A model generated the notes under the pieces. It worked only from the letters and a program-made list of their open reading frames with translations, searched no databases and had not been told where the DNA came from. This document shows, piece by piece, positions 1 through 6,254 of a stretch of 8,566 bases of DNA (the first letter of the stretch is position 1; each line of letters begins with the position of its first letter). The DNA is taken from positions 1-8,566 of the forward strand of contig JAGQJJ010000127.1 in NCBI GenBank assembly GCA_020430675.1, given 5' to 3'. The translations under genes were made by a program, and so were the position numbers. The stretch is from Myxococcales bacterium (GTDB lineage: Bacteria; Myxococcota; Bradymonadia; UBA7976; UBA1532).

Positions 1-1
1 C

Positions 2-373
2 CGTGAGGCGGCCGAGCGCGGCATCAAGGTGTTCACGATTCTGGTCGGCACCGAAGACCAGTCGCGCCAGCCGACGCAGATGACCGATCTGTTCACCGGC
101 CAGCGCATCTACCAGAAGACCGACAACCCGGTGAACCCGGCGCTGCTCGAAGAGATCGCCACCGAGACCGGGGCGCGCTTCTATCGCTCGACCGATAAAG
201 ACAAGCTGGCCAAGGACTTCCACGACATTCTCGACGAGTTCGAGAAGACGCGGCTGGTCGACTACGCCGCGGCCGAGCGCACCGAGGTCTTCCACTGGTT
301 CCTGCTGCCCGGGCTGCTGCTTCTGCTGCTCGAAGTGCTGTTGAGCCAGACCTGGCTGCGGAGGTTCCCCTGA
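2..373 (+). CDS. batA: BatA-like VWA membrane protein, C-terminal part (5' end outside the window)
   Basis: The frame is open from the first complete codon and gives the last 123 residues of a protein. It begins in the final strand of a von Willebrand A domain (residues reading GIKVFTILVGTED, the usual 'G-I-k-v-y-t-I-g-v-G-t' strand). It continues with LLEEIATETGARFYRSTDKDKL, the typical VWA end where the last helix precedes a membrane segment. A C-terminal hydrophobic helix follows (FLLPGLLLLLLEVLL) with a short Trp-Leu-Arg-Arg tail. BatA and BatB are paralogous VWA proteins held in the inner membrane by flanking helices, with the VWA domain in the periplasm. The assignment as BatA rests on its place directly before an intact BatB, since the metal-binding DxSxS motif lies upstream and cannot be checked. 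Its stop overlaps the batB start by one base (TGATG). It could instead be a second BatB-type paralogue. Confidence 0.8.
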   Translation, partial: REAAERGIKVFTILVGTEDQSRQPTQMTDLFTGQRIYQKTDNPVNPALLEEIATETGARFYRSTDKDKLAKDFHDILDEFEKTRLVDYAAAERTEVFHWFLLPGLLLLLLEVLLSQTWLRRFP

Positions 374-1440
374 TGCGCTGGGGCCACGGCGAGTGGTGGT
401 GGCTGATCGCGCTGCCCATCGGCGCGGTCGCGCTGTTCATCTTCGGGCACCTGATGCGCCAGCATCTGCTCGCCCGGGCCGGCCATCTGCCGCTGGTGCG
501 CCAGTTGTTGGCGACGTTCTCGCCCGAGCGCCGCATCTTCAAACAGCTGCTCATCGGCCTGTCGCTGGCGCTGGTCACCATCGCCGCGCTGCGCCCGCAG
601 TACGGGCGCCGGCCCGAGACGCTGCGGCAGACCGGCATCGACATCGCGATCGTGTTCGACATCAGCAAGTCGATGCTCGCCCGCGACGTGCAGCCCTCGC
701 GCATTCAGGCGGCGCGCGACCAACTCGCGCGGCTGCTCGGGCGGCTGACCGGCGACCGCGTGGCGCTGGTGCCTTTTGCCGGCGTGGCGTTCACGCAATC
801 GCCGCTGACCGCGGACCAGGGCGCCATCAAGCTCTATCTCGACAGCCTCGACCCGATGCAGATGCCCGTCGGCGGCACCAACCTGGCGATGGCGATCAAG
901 CAGGGCACCACGCTGCTGACCGGCGAAGAGGACCGCGGCGAGCGCAGCAGCCGCAGCCGGGTGCTCTTGCTCATCACCGACGGCGAGGATGTGGCCGCGG
1001 ATCAGGGCGAGGCGGCCAAAGCCGCGGCCAAGGCGGCCGGCGAGGCGGGCGTGCGCATCTACGCGGTCGCCATCGGCACGCGCCTCGGCGAGCCCATCCC
1101 GCTGATCAACGCCGACGGCACGCACGCCGGCTACCAGAAGGACTCATCGGGCAAACCCATCTACAGCAAGCTGAATCTGCCGCTGCTCGAAGAGCTGGCC
1201 CGCGCCGCCGATCCCGAGCGGCCCGACGCGACGCGGGTGTTCCACTTCGACGGCAGCCGGCAGGTGGCCGACGCGCTGGCCACCGAGCTCGACACGATGC
1301 AAAAGGACGCCCTCGAAGGCGCGATGCGGCAGAAATACGGCGAGAAGTTCCAGTACGCGCTCTTGCCGGCCATTCTGCTGCTGCTCATCGAGCTGTTCAT
1401 CGGCGAGCGCCGCCGTCGACGGCGCGAGGAAGAGGCATGA
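373..1440 (+). CDS. batB: BatB, von Willebrand factor A domain membrane protein
   Basis: The 355-residue product has the full BatA/BatB layout. There are two N-terminal hydrophobic helices (about residues 9-27 and 57-73), the second followed by the family signature ALRPQYG. A VWA domain spans about 89-310, and a C-terminal helix (about 328-344) ends in a run of Arg and Glu. The metal-ion-dependent adhesion site is intact: DISKS at 96-100, the Thr of GGTN at 169, and the Asp of ITDGED at 203. The domain therefore should bind a divalent cation and contact a partner protein in the periplasm. The Bat insert with Gly-Tyr-Gln-Lys-Asp followed by SKLN (253-268) is also present. The start is ATG with GGAGG at 360-364, 8 bases upstream. 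The gene overlaps batA by 1 base and batC by 4. In known Bat systems BatA and BatB associate and affect envelope or oxidative stress tolerance; the molecular role is unresolved. Confidence 0.93.
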   Translation: MRWGHGEWWWLIALPIGAVALFIFGHLMRQHLLARAGHLPLVRQLLATFSPERRIFKQLLIGLSLALVTIAALRPQYGRRPETLRQTGIDIAIVFDISKSMLARDVQPSRIQAARDQLARLLGRLTGDRVALVPFAGVAFTQSPLTADQGAIKLYLDSLDPMQMPVGGTNLAMAIKQGTTLLTGEEDRGERSSRSRVLLLITDGEDVAADQGEAAKAAAKAAGEAGVRIYAVAIGTRLGEPIPLINADGTHAGYQKDSSGKPIYSKLNLPLLEELARAADPERPDATRVFHFDGSRQVADALATELDTMQKDALEGAMRQKYGEKFQYALLPAILLLLIELFIGERRRRRREEEA

Positions 1441-2912
1441 GACACGCCCGCCTGCCGCTCATCGCGCTGTTTCTGGTCGGCTTCGGCCCGTTCCAGTGCG
1501 ATGACTCCGCGGTTGAGAGCGCGCGCGGCAAGCTGCGCACCGCTGAGGCGCAGGGCGCGCTCGACGCGCTGGCCGATGTCGATGACGACGCCGCCGAGGT
1601 GCACCTGGCGCGCGGGCTGGCCCATCTGGCGTTGCAGCAGCACGACGACGCCAAGAGCGCGCTCGACCAGGCCTATCGCCGCGTGGCCGAGCTGGACGCG
1701 AAGCTGGCCGCCGACGCGGTGGCGCAGGGCCGCGAAGCGCCGCCGCTGGCCGCGCGGCCGACCGCCTCGCTGCGGGCCCGCATCGCCTTTGCCCGCGGCC
1801 TCGTCGCCATCGCCAAGGAAGACTGGGACACGGCGATGGTCGAGTTCGGCCGCGTGCTCGAGATCGACCCCGATGACGAAGACGCGCGCTGGAACCTGGA
1901 GCTGGCGTGGCATCGCGCCAACCCCCCGTGCCATAAGCGCGAGGACGACCACGAGCCCGATGACCGGCGCGAGGACGCCAAGCCCTTCGACCCCGAGCAG
2001 GCCAAGGAGAACCGGCTGCTCTGCCCGGGCAACGAGGACTGGTATTCGCTCGAAGCCGAGCGCGACGCGATCTTGTTCGTGACGCTGACCGGCGAACTGG
2101 TCAAATACGAGGACGACGAAGCGCGCGAGGTCACCCTGCGGCTGTACGGACCCGATGAAGACTCGCCGATTCGCGAGGCGCCGCTGGTCGACGGCAAGGC
2201 CACGGTCGGCGTGACCGGCGTGCCCACGACCGGCACCTGGCACGTGCAGATCGCCGGGCCGGGCACCGCCGAGGTCAAATACGGCCTGAAGGTCGAGGTC
2301 GTGCCGCCCTGCCCGGTCGATGATCAACTCGAAGAGAACGACGGCCCGGCTTCGGCGCACGCGCTGCAAGACGGCGAGCAGGGCGGCCTCAAGGCCTGCC
2401 CCGGCGACGCCGACTGGTACAAGATTGAGGTGCCGGCCAACGAAGCGCGGCAGGTGCAGGTCGCCTTCGACCCCGAGCGCGCGCCCCTCGAAGCGGCGCT
2501 GTTCGACGCCGCGGGCGAGAACGCGCTGGCGGTGGCCACCTCGGGCAAGGGCGGGTTGGCGATCAACATTGCCAAGGCCGAAGAAGCGCAGACGATGCTG
2601 GTGCGGGTGGCCACCACGACTGACCGCGAGAACACGTACGCGCTCAAAGTGGGCCCGCCCGACGGCGGGGGCGGTGACAACCAGGATCAGAAGGACCAGG
2701 ACCAGCAGGATCAGGACCAACAGGACCAGGACCAGCAGAACCAGGACCAGAACCAGCAGAATCAGCCGCAGCCGAAAGAGCCCGAACCGCAGCAGCCACA
2801 AGAGATGGACCTGGATCGCCTGATCGACGCGCTCGACCAGCACGACCGCAACCCGCAATTGGAGAAGGCGCTGCGCGAGCTGGGGGCCGCGCCCCAGATG
2901 GAGGACTATTGA
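1437..2912 (+). CDS. batC: BatC-like TPR protein with two tandem PPC-like domains and a Gln/Asp-rich tail
   Basis: This is a 491-residue exported protein. The N-terminus (residues 1-20) is a signal-like hydrophobic stretch ending FGPFQC at Cys21; the -1 Gln is not a standard lipobox, so lipidation is doubtful. TPR-like helices cover about 30-160, the clearest around ARGLVAIAKEDWDTAMVEF and EIDPDDEDARWNLE (119-155). Two PPC-like modules follow (about 163-289 and 290-407). Both have a Pro-Cys start, an acidic 'E-P/N-D-D/G' stretch, a CPG..DWY core (DWY at 201-203 and 326-328) and a closing YxLKV strand. Next come a DQDQQ-repeat linker (414-443) and a C-terminal helix (DLDRLIDALDQ...) ending MEDY, comparable to the end of other BatC proteins. 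The frame is open far upstream inside batB, but the true start is the ATG at 1437 in an ATGA overlap, with GAGGA at 1426-1430. BatC identity follows from position, TPRs and tail; the PPC insertion is not part of the usual family layout. Confidence 0.88.
   Translation: MRHARLPLIALFLVGFGPFQCDDSAVESARGKLRTAEAQGALDALADVDDDAAEVHLARGLAHLALQQHDDAKSALDQAYRRVAELDAKLAADAVAQGREAPPLAARPTASLRARIAFARGLVAIAKEDWDTAMVEFGRVLEIDPDDEDARWNLELAWHRANPPCHKREDDHEPDDRREDAKPFDPEQAKENRLLCPGNEDWYSLEAERDAILFVTLTGELVKYEDDEAREVTLRLYGPDEDSPIREAPLVDGKATVGVTGVPTTGTWHVQIAGPGTAEVKYGLKVEVVPPCPVDDQLEENDGPASAHALQDGEQGGLKACPGDADWYKIEVPANEARQVQVAFDPERAPLEAALFDAAGENALAVATSGKGGLAINIAKAEEAQTMLVRVATTTDRENTYALKVGPPDGGGGDNQDQKDQDQQDQDQQDQDQQNQDQNQQNQPQPKEPEPQQPQEMDLDRLIDALDQHDRNPQLEKALRELGAAPQMEDY
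1923..2651 (+). other. Tandem duplication inside batC: two PPC-like beta-sandwich modules
   Basis: The two stretches are about 125 residues each and align over their whole length. Shared landmarks are PPC at the start (Cys165 and Cys292), an acidic turn (HEPDD and LEEND), a second Cys followed by Pro-Gly (Cys196 and Cys321), the DWY core (201-203 and 326-328), a 'LxLYxPDED / LEAALFDAAGE' strand, and a terminal YGLKV or YALKV. These match the PPC domain pattern 'D-x-x-E-P-N-D ... D-W-Y ... Y-x-l-x-V' seen in secreted proteases and surface proteins. The extra paired cysteines, 31 and 29 residues apart, could form one disulphide per module in the periplasm. The DNA of the copies has diverged, so the duplication is old. 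Confidence 0.75.
2694..2738 (+). repeat. Three 15-base tandem units coding DQDQQ in batC
   Basis: Three back-to-back units of the pattern GACCAGGACCAGCAG, with two or fewer synonymous changes per unit, encode DQDQQ three times (residues 420-434). The repeat sits in a longer Asp/Gln/Asn tract (414-443) that decays into NQDQNQQNQ and then a Pro/Gln/Glu stretch. Tracts of this composition are common in BatC proteins and probably form a flexible, hydrophilic spacer between the folded modules and the C-terminal helix. The codons repeat as well as the residues, so copy number could change by replication slippage in steps of five residues without a frameshift. Confidence 0.8.
2900..2904 (+). promoter_or_regulatory. 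Ribosome binding site that fixes the batD start
   Basis: A perfect GGAGG lies 7 bases before the ATG at 2912, within the last codons of batC. A TTG at 2909 directly before that ATG is also in frame, but would leave only 4 bases of spacing. The ATG, which shares one base with the batC stop (TGATG), is therefore the better start. Confidence 0.75.
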
Positions 2913-4636
2913 TGACCGCGCGGGCGCTGCTCGCGTTGGTGGTCGTGGCGCTGTTCGGCGCCGGCCCCGCGGCAGCGCAGGACACCTCGCTCTACGTCAC
3001 CGCCGACCGCGACTCGCTGCGGCTTGGTGAGACGGTCGAGGTGCGCGTCAAGGTGGCCTCCAACAGCATGCGCCAGGGCGATACGCAGCTTGAGGCGCCG
3101 CCGCTCGATGACTGGACGGTGATCGGCCAGAGCCGCAGCGAGCGCATCGACGGGTTTCGCGGCAACCGCACCACCGAGATCCTGCTGACGCTGGAGCCGA
3201 CCCACGCCGGCACGTTGAGCATCGGCGCCTTCACCGCGACCGACCGCACCGGCGCGCAGACCCGCTCGAAGCCGTTGGTGATCAATGTCGCGGACGATCC
3301 GGCCTCGGCGGTCACCGCGCCCGATCCGCTGGCGTTCTTGCGCTGGGAGGTCGACCGAACCGATGTCTGGCTCGGCGAGCAGATCGACGCACGGCTGTAC
3401 ATCTATGCCCGCGACAGCGTGCAGTTGCGCGACGTCGACCCGGGCAAGATCGACCTGACCGGCTTCTGGAACGAAGAGAACCCGCGCACCAACCGGCCGC
3501 GCGGCGAGCGCGTGCGCTTCGGCGAGCAGCGCTTCGTGCGACTGGAGCTGGTGCATTACACCCTCTTCCCGCTGCGCGCCGGCGCGCAAATGCTGCCGGG
3601 GGTCAAAGCCACGCTGACGATGGTGCAGGGCTTCAGTCGAAGCGCCAACGTCGAGCGGCAGGCCGAGCCGGTGGCGATCACGGTCAAGGCGCTCCCGACC
3701 GCCTCGCGGCCGGCGCGCTTCGGCGGCCCGGCGGTGGGCTCGACCTCGCTCAAGGCCAAGGTCGACCACAACCGCGTCAAAGGCGATGAGGGCGTCACGC
3801 TGACGATCGAGACGCGCATCGACGGGCTCATCCAGAACGTGCCCGAGCTCGAGCTGCCGAAGACCGATGACTTCACCGTGTTCCCCTCGACCGCCGAGGT
3901 GCGCACCGACCGGCGCGGCGGCCGCATCGTCGGCGTGCGCACGCAGACCTGGCTGCTGCGGCCGCGCAAGGCCGGGCGGCTGATCATCCCCGCAACTTCA
4001 CTGCCCTATTTCGATCCGACCGGCGGCGTCTATCGCACCGCCGAGAGCACGCCGCAGACGGTGTTGGTTCAGGGCGAGCCGACCGCCGAGGCCGGCCCCG
4101 ACGCGCCCGAAGCGCAAGGCGCCGATGGCCCGCCCCCGCTGCATGACCTGCGACCCGAGATCAGCCTCGAACCGGCGACGGGAGGCGGCCCTGGCCTTTG
4201 GCTGTGGGCCGCGCTCTTTGGCGCGCCGCTGTTGTTCATCGGCTTGTGGCTCGCCGAGCGAGCGCGCGACCGTCGCGCGGCCACCGCCGGCTCGCGCGCG
4301 GCCCGCACCGCGGCGAAGAGAGCCGCCGAAGCGCTCGAACGGGCGGCGAAGCTGCGCGACGACCCGCGGCGTGGCTACAGCGATGTGGCCCGCGCCTTGT
4401 TGACCTATCTTGAGACGCGCTTCGCCCGGCCCTTCAACGGCTTGACGCGCGACCAGATCGGCGCCGCGCTGCGCGAGCTGGGCGTGCCAGCAGCAGCAGT
4501 TCGCCCGCTGCTCGAAGAGCTGGACGCCTGCGACTTCGCTCGCTTCGCGCCCATGAGCGACGCGGCGTCGGGGCTCGCCGAGGCCTGCGCCCGCGCGCAA
4601 CGCGCGGTGACGGCGATCGAGGGGAGCCTGTCATGA
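2912..4636 (+). CDS. batD: BatD family exported membrane-anchored protein
   Basis: The 574-residue length is typical for BatD. The N-terminus is a good Sec signal peptide (hydrophobic 5-18, then GPAAAQ with cleavage likely after Ala22 or Gln23). The mature protein opens with the BatD pattern, a beta-rich domain with VTADRDSLRLGETVEVRVKV (29-48), the equivalent of the 'a-s-v-d-k-n-x-v-x-l-g-e' strand. Further family-like segments are EILLTLEPTHAGTLSIGAFT (89-108), LRWEVDRTDVWLGEQI (143-158), LFPLRAGAQMLPGVK (218-232) and TWLLRPRKAGRLIIPA (346-361). These recur as immunoglobulin-like repeats with the 'P-x-x-x-G-x-l-x-i' motif. A single transmembrane helix (429-447) is followed by Arg-rich residues and a cytoplasmic helical domain (about 465-570) in which ARALLTYLETRFARPFNGLT stands out. 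Most of the protein thus lies in the periplasm, where it could dock to the VWA domains of BatA and BatB. It overlaps batC by 1 base and batE by 4. Confidence 0.9.
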   Translation: MTARALLALVVVALFGAGPAAAQDTSLYVTADRDSLRLGETVEVRVKVASNSMRQGDTQLEAPPLDDWTVIGQSRSERIDGFRGNRTTEILLTLEPTHAGTLSIGAFTATDRTGAQTRSKPLVINVADDPASAVTAPDPLAFLRWEVDRTDVWLGEQIDARLYIYARDSVQLRDVDPGKIDLTGFWNEENPRTNRPRGERVRFGEQRFVRLELVHYTLFPLRAGAQMLPGVKATLTMVQGFSRSANVERQAEPVAITVKALPTASRPARFGGPAVGSTSLKAKVDHNRVKGDEGVTLTIETRIDGLIQNVPELELPKTDDFTVFPSTAEVRTDRRGGRIVGVRTQTWLLRPRKAGRLIIPATSLPYFDPTGGVYRTAESTPQTVLVQGEPTAEAGPDAPEAQGADGPPPLHDLRPEISLEPATGGGPGLWLWAALFGAPLLFIGLWLAERARDRRAATAGSRAARTAAKRAAEALERAAKLRDDPRRGYSDVARALLTYLETRFARPFNGLTRDQIGAALRELGVPAAAVRPLLEELDACDFARFAPMSDAASGLAEACARAQRAVTAIEGSLS

Positions 4637-5409
4637 GGCGCGCACTCGGGCTCTTGCTGGTCCTGGGCGCGCTGATGCCGGCGACGGCCGGCGCCGCCGA
4701 TGTCGAGGCGGCCAGGCAGGCGTTCTGGAAGGGCGACTTCGCCGCCGCCGCGGCCGGCTTCCGCGAGGTTGTCGGCGAGCACCCCGACGCCGCCGACGTC
4801 TGGTACGCGCTGGGCACCGCCGAAGCGCGCGCGGGGCGCGGCGGGCCGGCCGTGCACGCCTTGGAGCAGGCGCTGCTGCTCGACCCCGACGACGCCGACG
4901 CCGCCTTCAACCTGGCGCAAGTGCGCGAGGGCATCGTCGCCAAGGCGTTGCGCGAGAACCGCGAGGGCCGCGCGGTGCTGCCGGGCGAAGACGACCTGGG
5001 CATCGGCCTGCTGACGCTGGTCGCGCCGCGCACGTTGGGGCTCTTGTTTGCCGTCGGCTGGCTGGCGATGTTCCTGGCGCTGCACTTCATGCGCACCGCT
5101 CGCGCCGCCGGCCGCCGCACCGCGTTTGCCTTTGTTTCGGTCATCGCCGGCCTGCTTGCGCTCGCCGCCGGCGGCCTGCTCATCGCGCGCGCCGCCGCCG
5201 TCGACACCGCCACCGAAGGCGTCGTGCTGCCCGACCGCGTGCGCGCCCACCAGGGCCCAGGCGAGCAATACCCCGCCAACGCCGACGTGCTCGGCGGCGT
5301 CAAGGTGCGCCTCGGCGGCACCGACAGCGGCTGGCGCCAGGTCACCCTGCCCGACGGCGCCGGCGCCTGGCTGCCCGAAGCCGACGTCGCCGCCCTGCAC
5401 CGCCCCTGA
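4633..5409 (+). CDS. batE: BatE, TPR protein with two membrane helices and an SH3-like C-terminal domain
   Basis: The 258-residue product begins with a signal peptide (1-22, cleavage near AGAA|D or AGA|AD). Two TPR units follow: about 23-50 (ARQAFWKGDFAAAAAGFREVV) and 54-87 (VWYALGTAEARAGRGGPAVH, then ALLLDPDD). A helical linker leads to two transmembrane helices (about 133-152 and 164-187). The C-terminal part (about 196-255) resembles a bacterial SH3 (SH3b) domain, with RAHQGPGEQYPANADVLGG and a GWRQV...GAWLPEADV ending that matches the 'g-W-x-x-V...G-W-v' pattern. This is the standard BatE arrangement, with TPR and SH3b probably both in the periplasm for protein-protein contacts. The ATG overlaps the batD stop (ATGA) and is preceded by GGGGAG at 4621-4626. 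It is the last gene of the Bat string; 86 bases separate it from the next gene. Confidence 0.9.
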   Translation: MRRALGLLLVLGALMPATAGAADVEAARQAFWKGDFAAAAAGFREVVGEHPDAADVWYALGTAEARAGRGGPAVHALEQALLLDPDDADAAFNLAQVREGIVAKALRENREGRAVLPGEDDLGIGLLTLVAPRTLGLLFAVGWLAMFLALHFMRTARAAGRRTAFAFVSVIAGLLALAAGGLLIARAAAVDTATEGVVLPDRVRAHQGPGEQYPANADVLGGVKVRLGGTDSGWRQVTLPDGAGAWLPEADVAALHRP

Positions 5410-5495
5410 ACTTCGATCCGCCAAGCATTGCCCTTGCCCCGCGGCAGGCGGTGGGTTAGAGCCATGCCGCCAAGCGGAGTCATGGGAGGAACATC
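5410..5495 (+). promoter_or_regulatory. Gap between batE and the lipoprotein gene, with a ribosome binding site and a short direct repeat
   Basis: This is the only clear break in the plus-strand gene string before 6251. A strong GGGAGGA (5484-5490) sits 5 bases before the ATG at 5496. The 9-base word CCGCCAAGC occurs twice (5418-5426 and 5467-5475), 49 bases apart. I see no convincing -35/-10 pair and no stem followed by a T run. Whether the lipoprotein is read through from the bat genes or has its own promoter cannot be decided from this sequence. Confidence 0.45.
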
Positions 5496-6251
5496 ATGCG
5501 CGGATGGTTGATGCTGGCGGTGCTGGCGCTGGCGGTGAGCGGTTGCAAGAAGGACGAAGCGGCGATGCCGGCTTCGGGCGCGAAGGCAGAAGGCGCCAAA
5601 GCGGGTGAGGCGGCCAAGGCGGGCGAAGGCGAGAAGGCGGCGGCGCCGACCAAGGCGGCCGAGCCGGTCAAGCCCGCCGGGCATGCCATCTGGGGCACGT
5701 ATGATTTGGCGGCCGAGCTGGGCAAGCTGGCGGGCAAGTGGAAGGTCAAGTCGTCGTTTGGCCAGAAGGAGCCCGATACCTGGCAGGTGGAGGGTGACAA
5801 GGTCACCATCACGACCGCGGGCGGCGAGACCAAGCTGGGCAAGCTGATGATGCCGATGCCGGGCTCGCTGGCGGTCAAAGAGGGCGACATGACCAGCTAT
5901 TACGGCTACGCCCGCGATGGCGAGACGCTGTATATCGGCCTCGGCACCGGCGGCGTCAAGGTGGGCGATTCGTACTTCGTGGGCGCCTCGCGCGGCGTGG
6001 TCGCCTTCGATGGCACCAAATGCGCCTATCACGCGAAGAAGATGGGCTTCGGCGACGGCCCGGTGGAGTTCGAGGCCCCGGTGGACGTGCAGTGCAGCGT
6101 GCAGGCCGCCGCCGACAAAGGCGTGCTGCACTACCAGGTGCCGCGCTTCATGAAAGAGGGCGAGTTCGACGACAAGCAGATCGCCATCGTCGGCGAGGCC
6201 CTGATCAACGATCAGCTTCAGAGCGACCACAAGGTCGAGAAGGCCGAATAG
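5496..6251 (+). CDS. Lipoprotein of unknown function with an Ala/Lys/Glu-rich linker
   Basis: I do not recognise the family. The 251-residue protein has a textbook lipoprotein signal: MRGW, a hydrophobic core, and the lipobox VSGC with Cys17. The +2 and +3 residues are Lys, so by the Asp+2 rule known from enterobacteria it would not be kept in the inner membrane; the rule may not hold here. Residues 21-62 are a low-complexity Ala/Lys/Gly/Glu linker. A compact, apparently beta-rich domain follows (about 65-245). It opens with GTYDLAAELGKLAGKWKV, where GKWKV resembles the Gly-x-Trp of lipocalin-like barrels, and contains alternating strands (WQVEGDKVTIT, YYGYARDGETLYIGLG, YFVGASRGVVAFDG). Cys176 and Cys200 are the only cysteines in the mature domain and may pair. 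The start is supported by GGGAGGA 5 bases upstream. It follows batE in the same direction, but a functional link is only suggested by position. Its stop lies 3 bases from the end of the convergent glycosyltransferase. Confidence 0.85.
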   Translation: MRGWLMLAVLALAVSGCKKDEAAMPASGAKAEGAKAGEAAKAGEGEKAAAPTKAAEPVKPAGHAIWGTYDLAAELGKLAGKWKVKSSFGQKEPDTWQVEGDKVTITTAGGETKLGKLMMPMPGSLAVKEGDMTSYYGYARDGETLYIGLGTGGVKVGDSYFVGASRGVVAFDGTKCAYHAKKMGFGDGPVEFEAPVDVQCSVQAAADKGVLHYQVPRFMKEGEFDDKQIAIVGEALINDQLQSDHKVEKAE

Positions 6252-6254
6252 CCT

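Noticed and set aside
393..1436. Long upstream extension of the batC reading frame through the whole of batB
   Set aside because: The translation is an Arg/Ala/His-rich string without domains, lying out of frame over a fully convincing BatB. The batC start at 1437 has a ribosome binding site, an ATGA overlap and a signal sequence.
1161..2858. 565-codon open frame on the minus strand over batB/batC
   Set aside because: It spans two real genes, has no recognisable domain, and its composition mirrors the Gln/Asp codons of batC. It is a GC-driven shadow.
5431..5460. Possible terminator after batE (CCCCGC with GCGGTGGG)
   Set aside because: The pairing needs a bulge, the stem is short, and no T run follows. 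It is not supportable as a terminator.
5556..5680. Ala/Lys/Gly-rich repeats in the lipoprotein gene as a DNA repeat element
   Set aside because: The residues are low-complexity, but no unit of constant length repeats at DNA level. It is a flexible linker after the lipid anchor.
4434..6230. 598-codon open frame on the minus strand over batD, batE and the lipoprotein gene
   Set aside because: It crosses three genes and one intergenic gap with low-complexity Arg/Ala/Gly content. The plus-strand genes have clear families, signals and ribosome binding sites.
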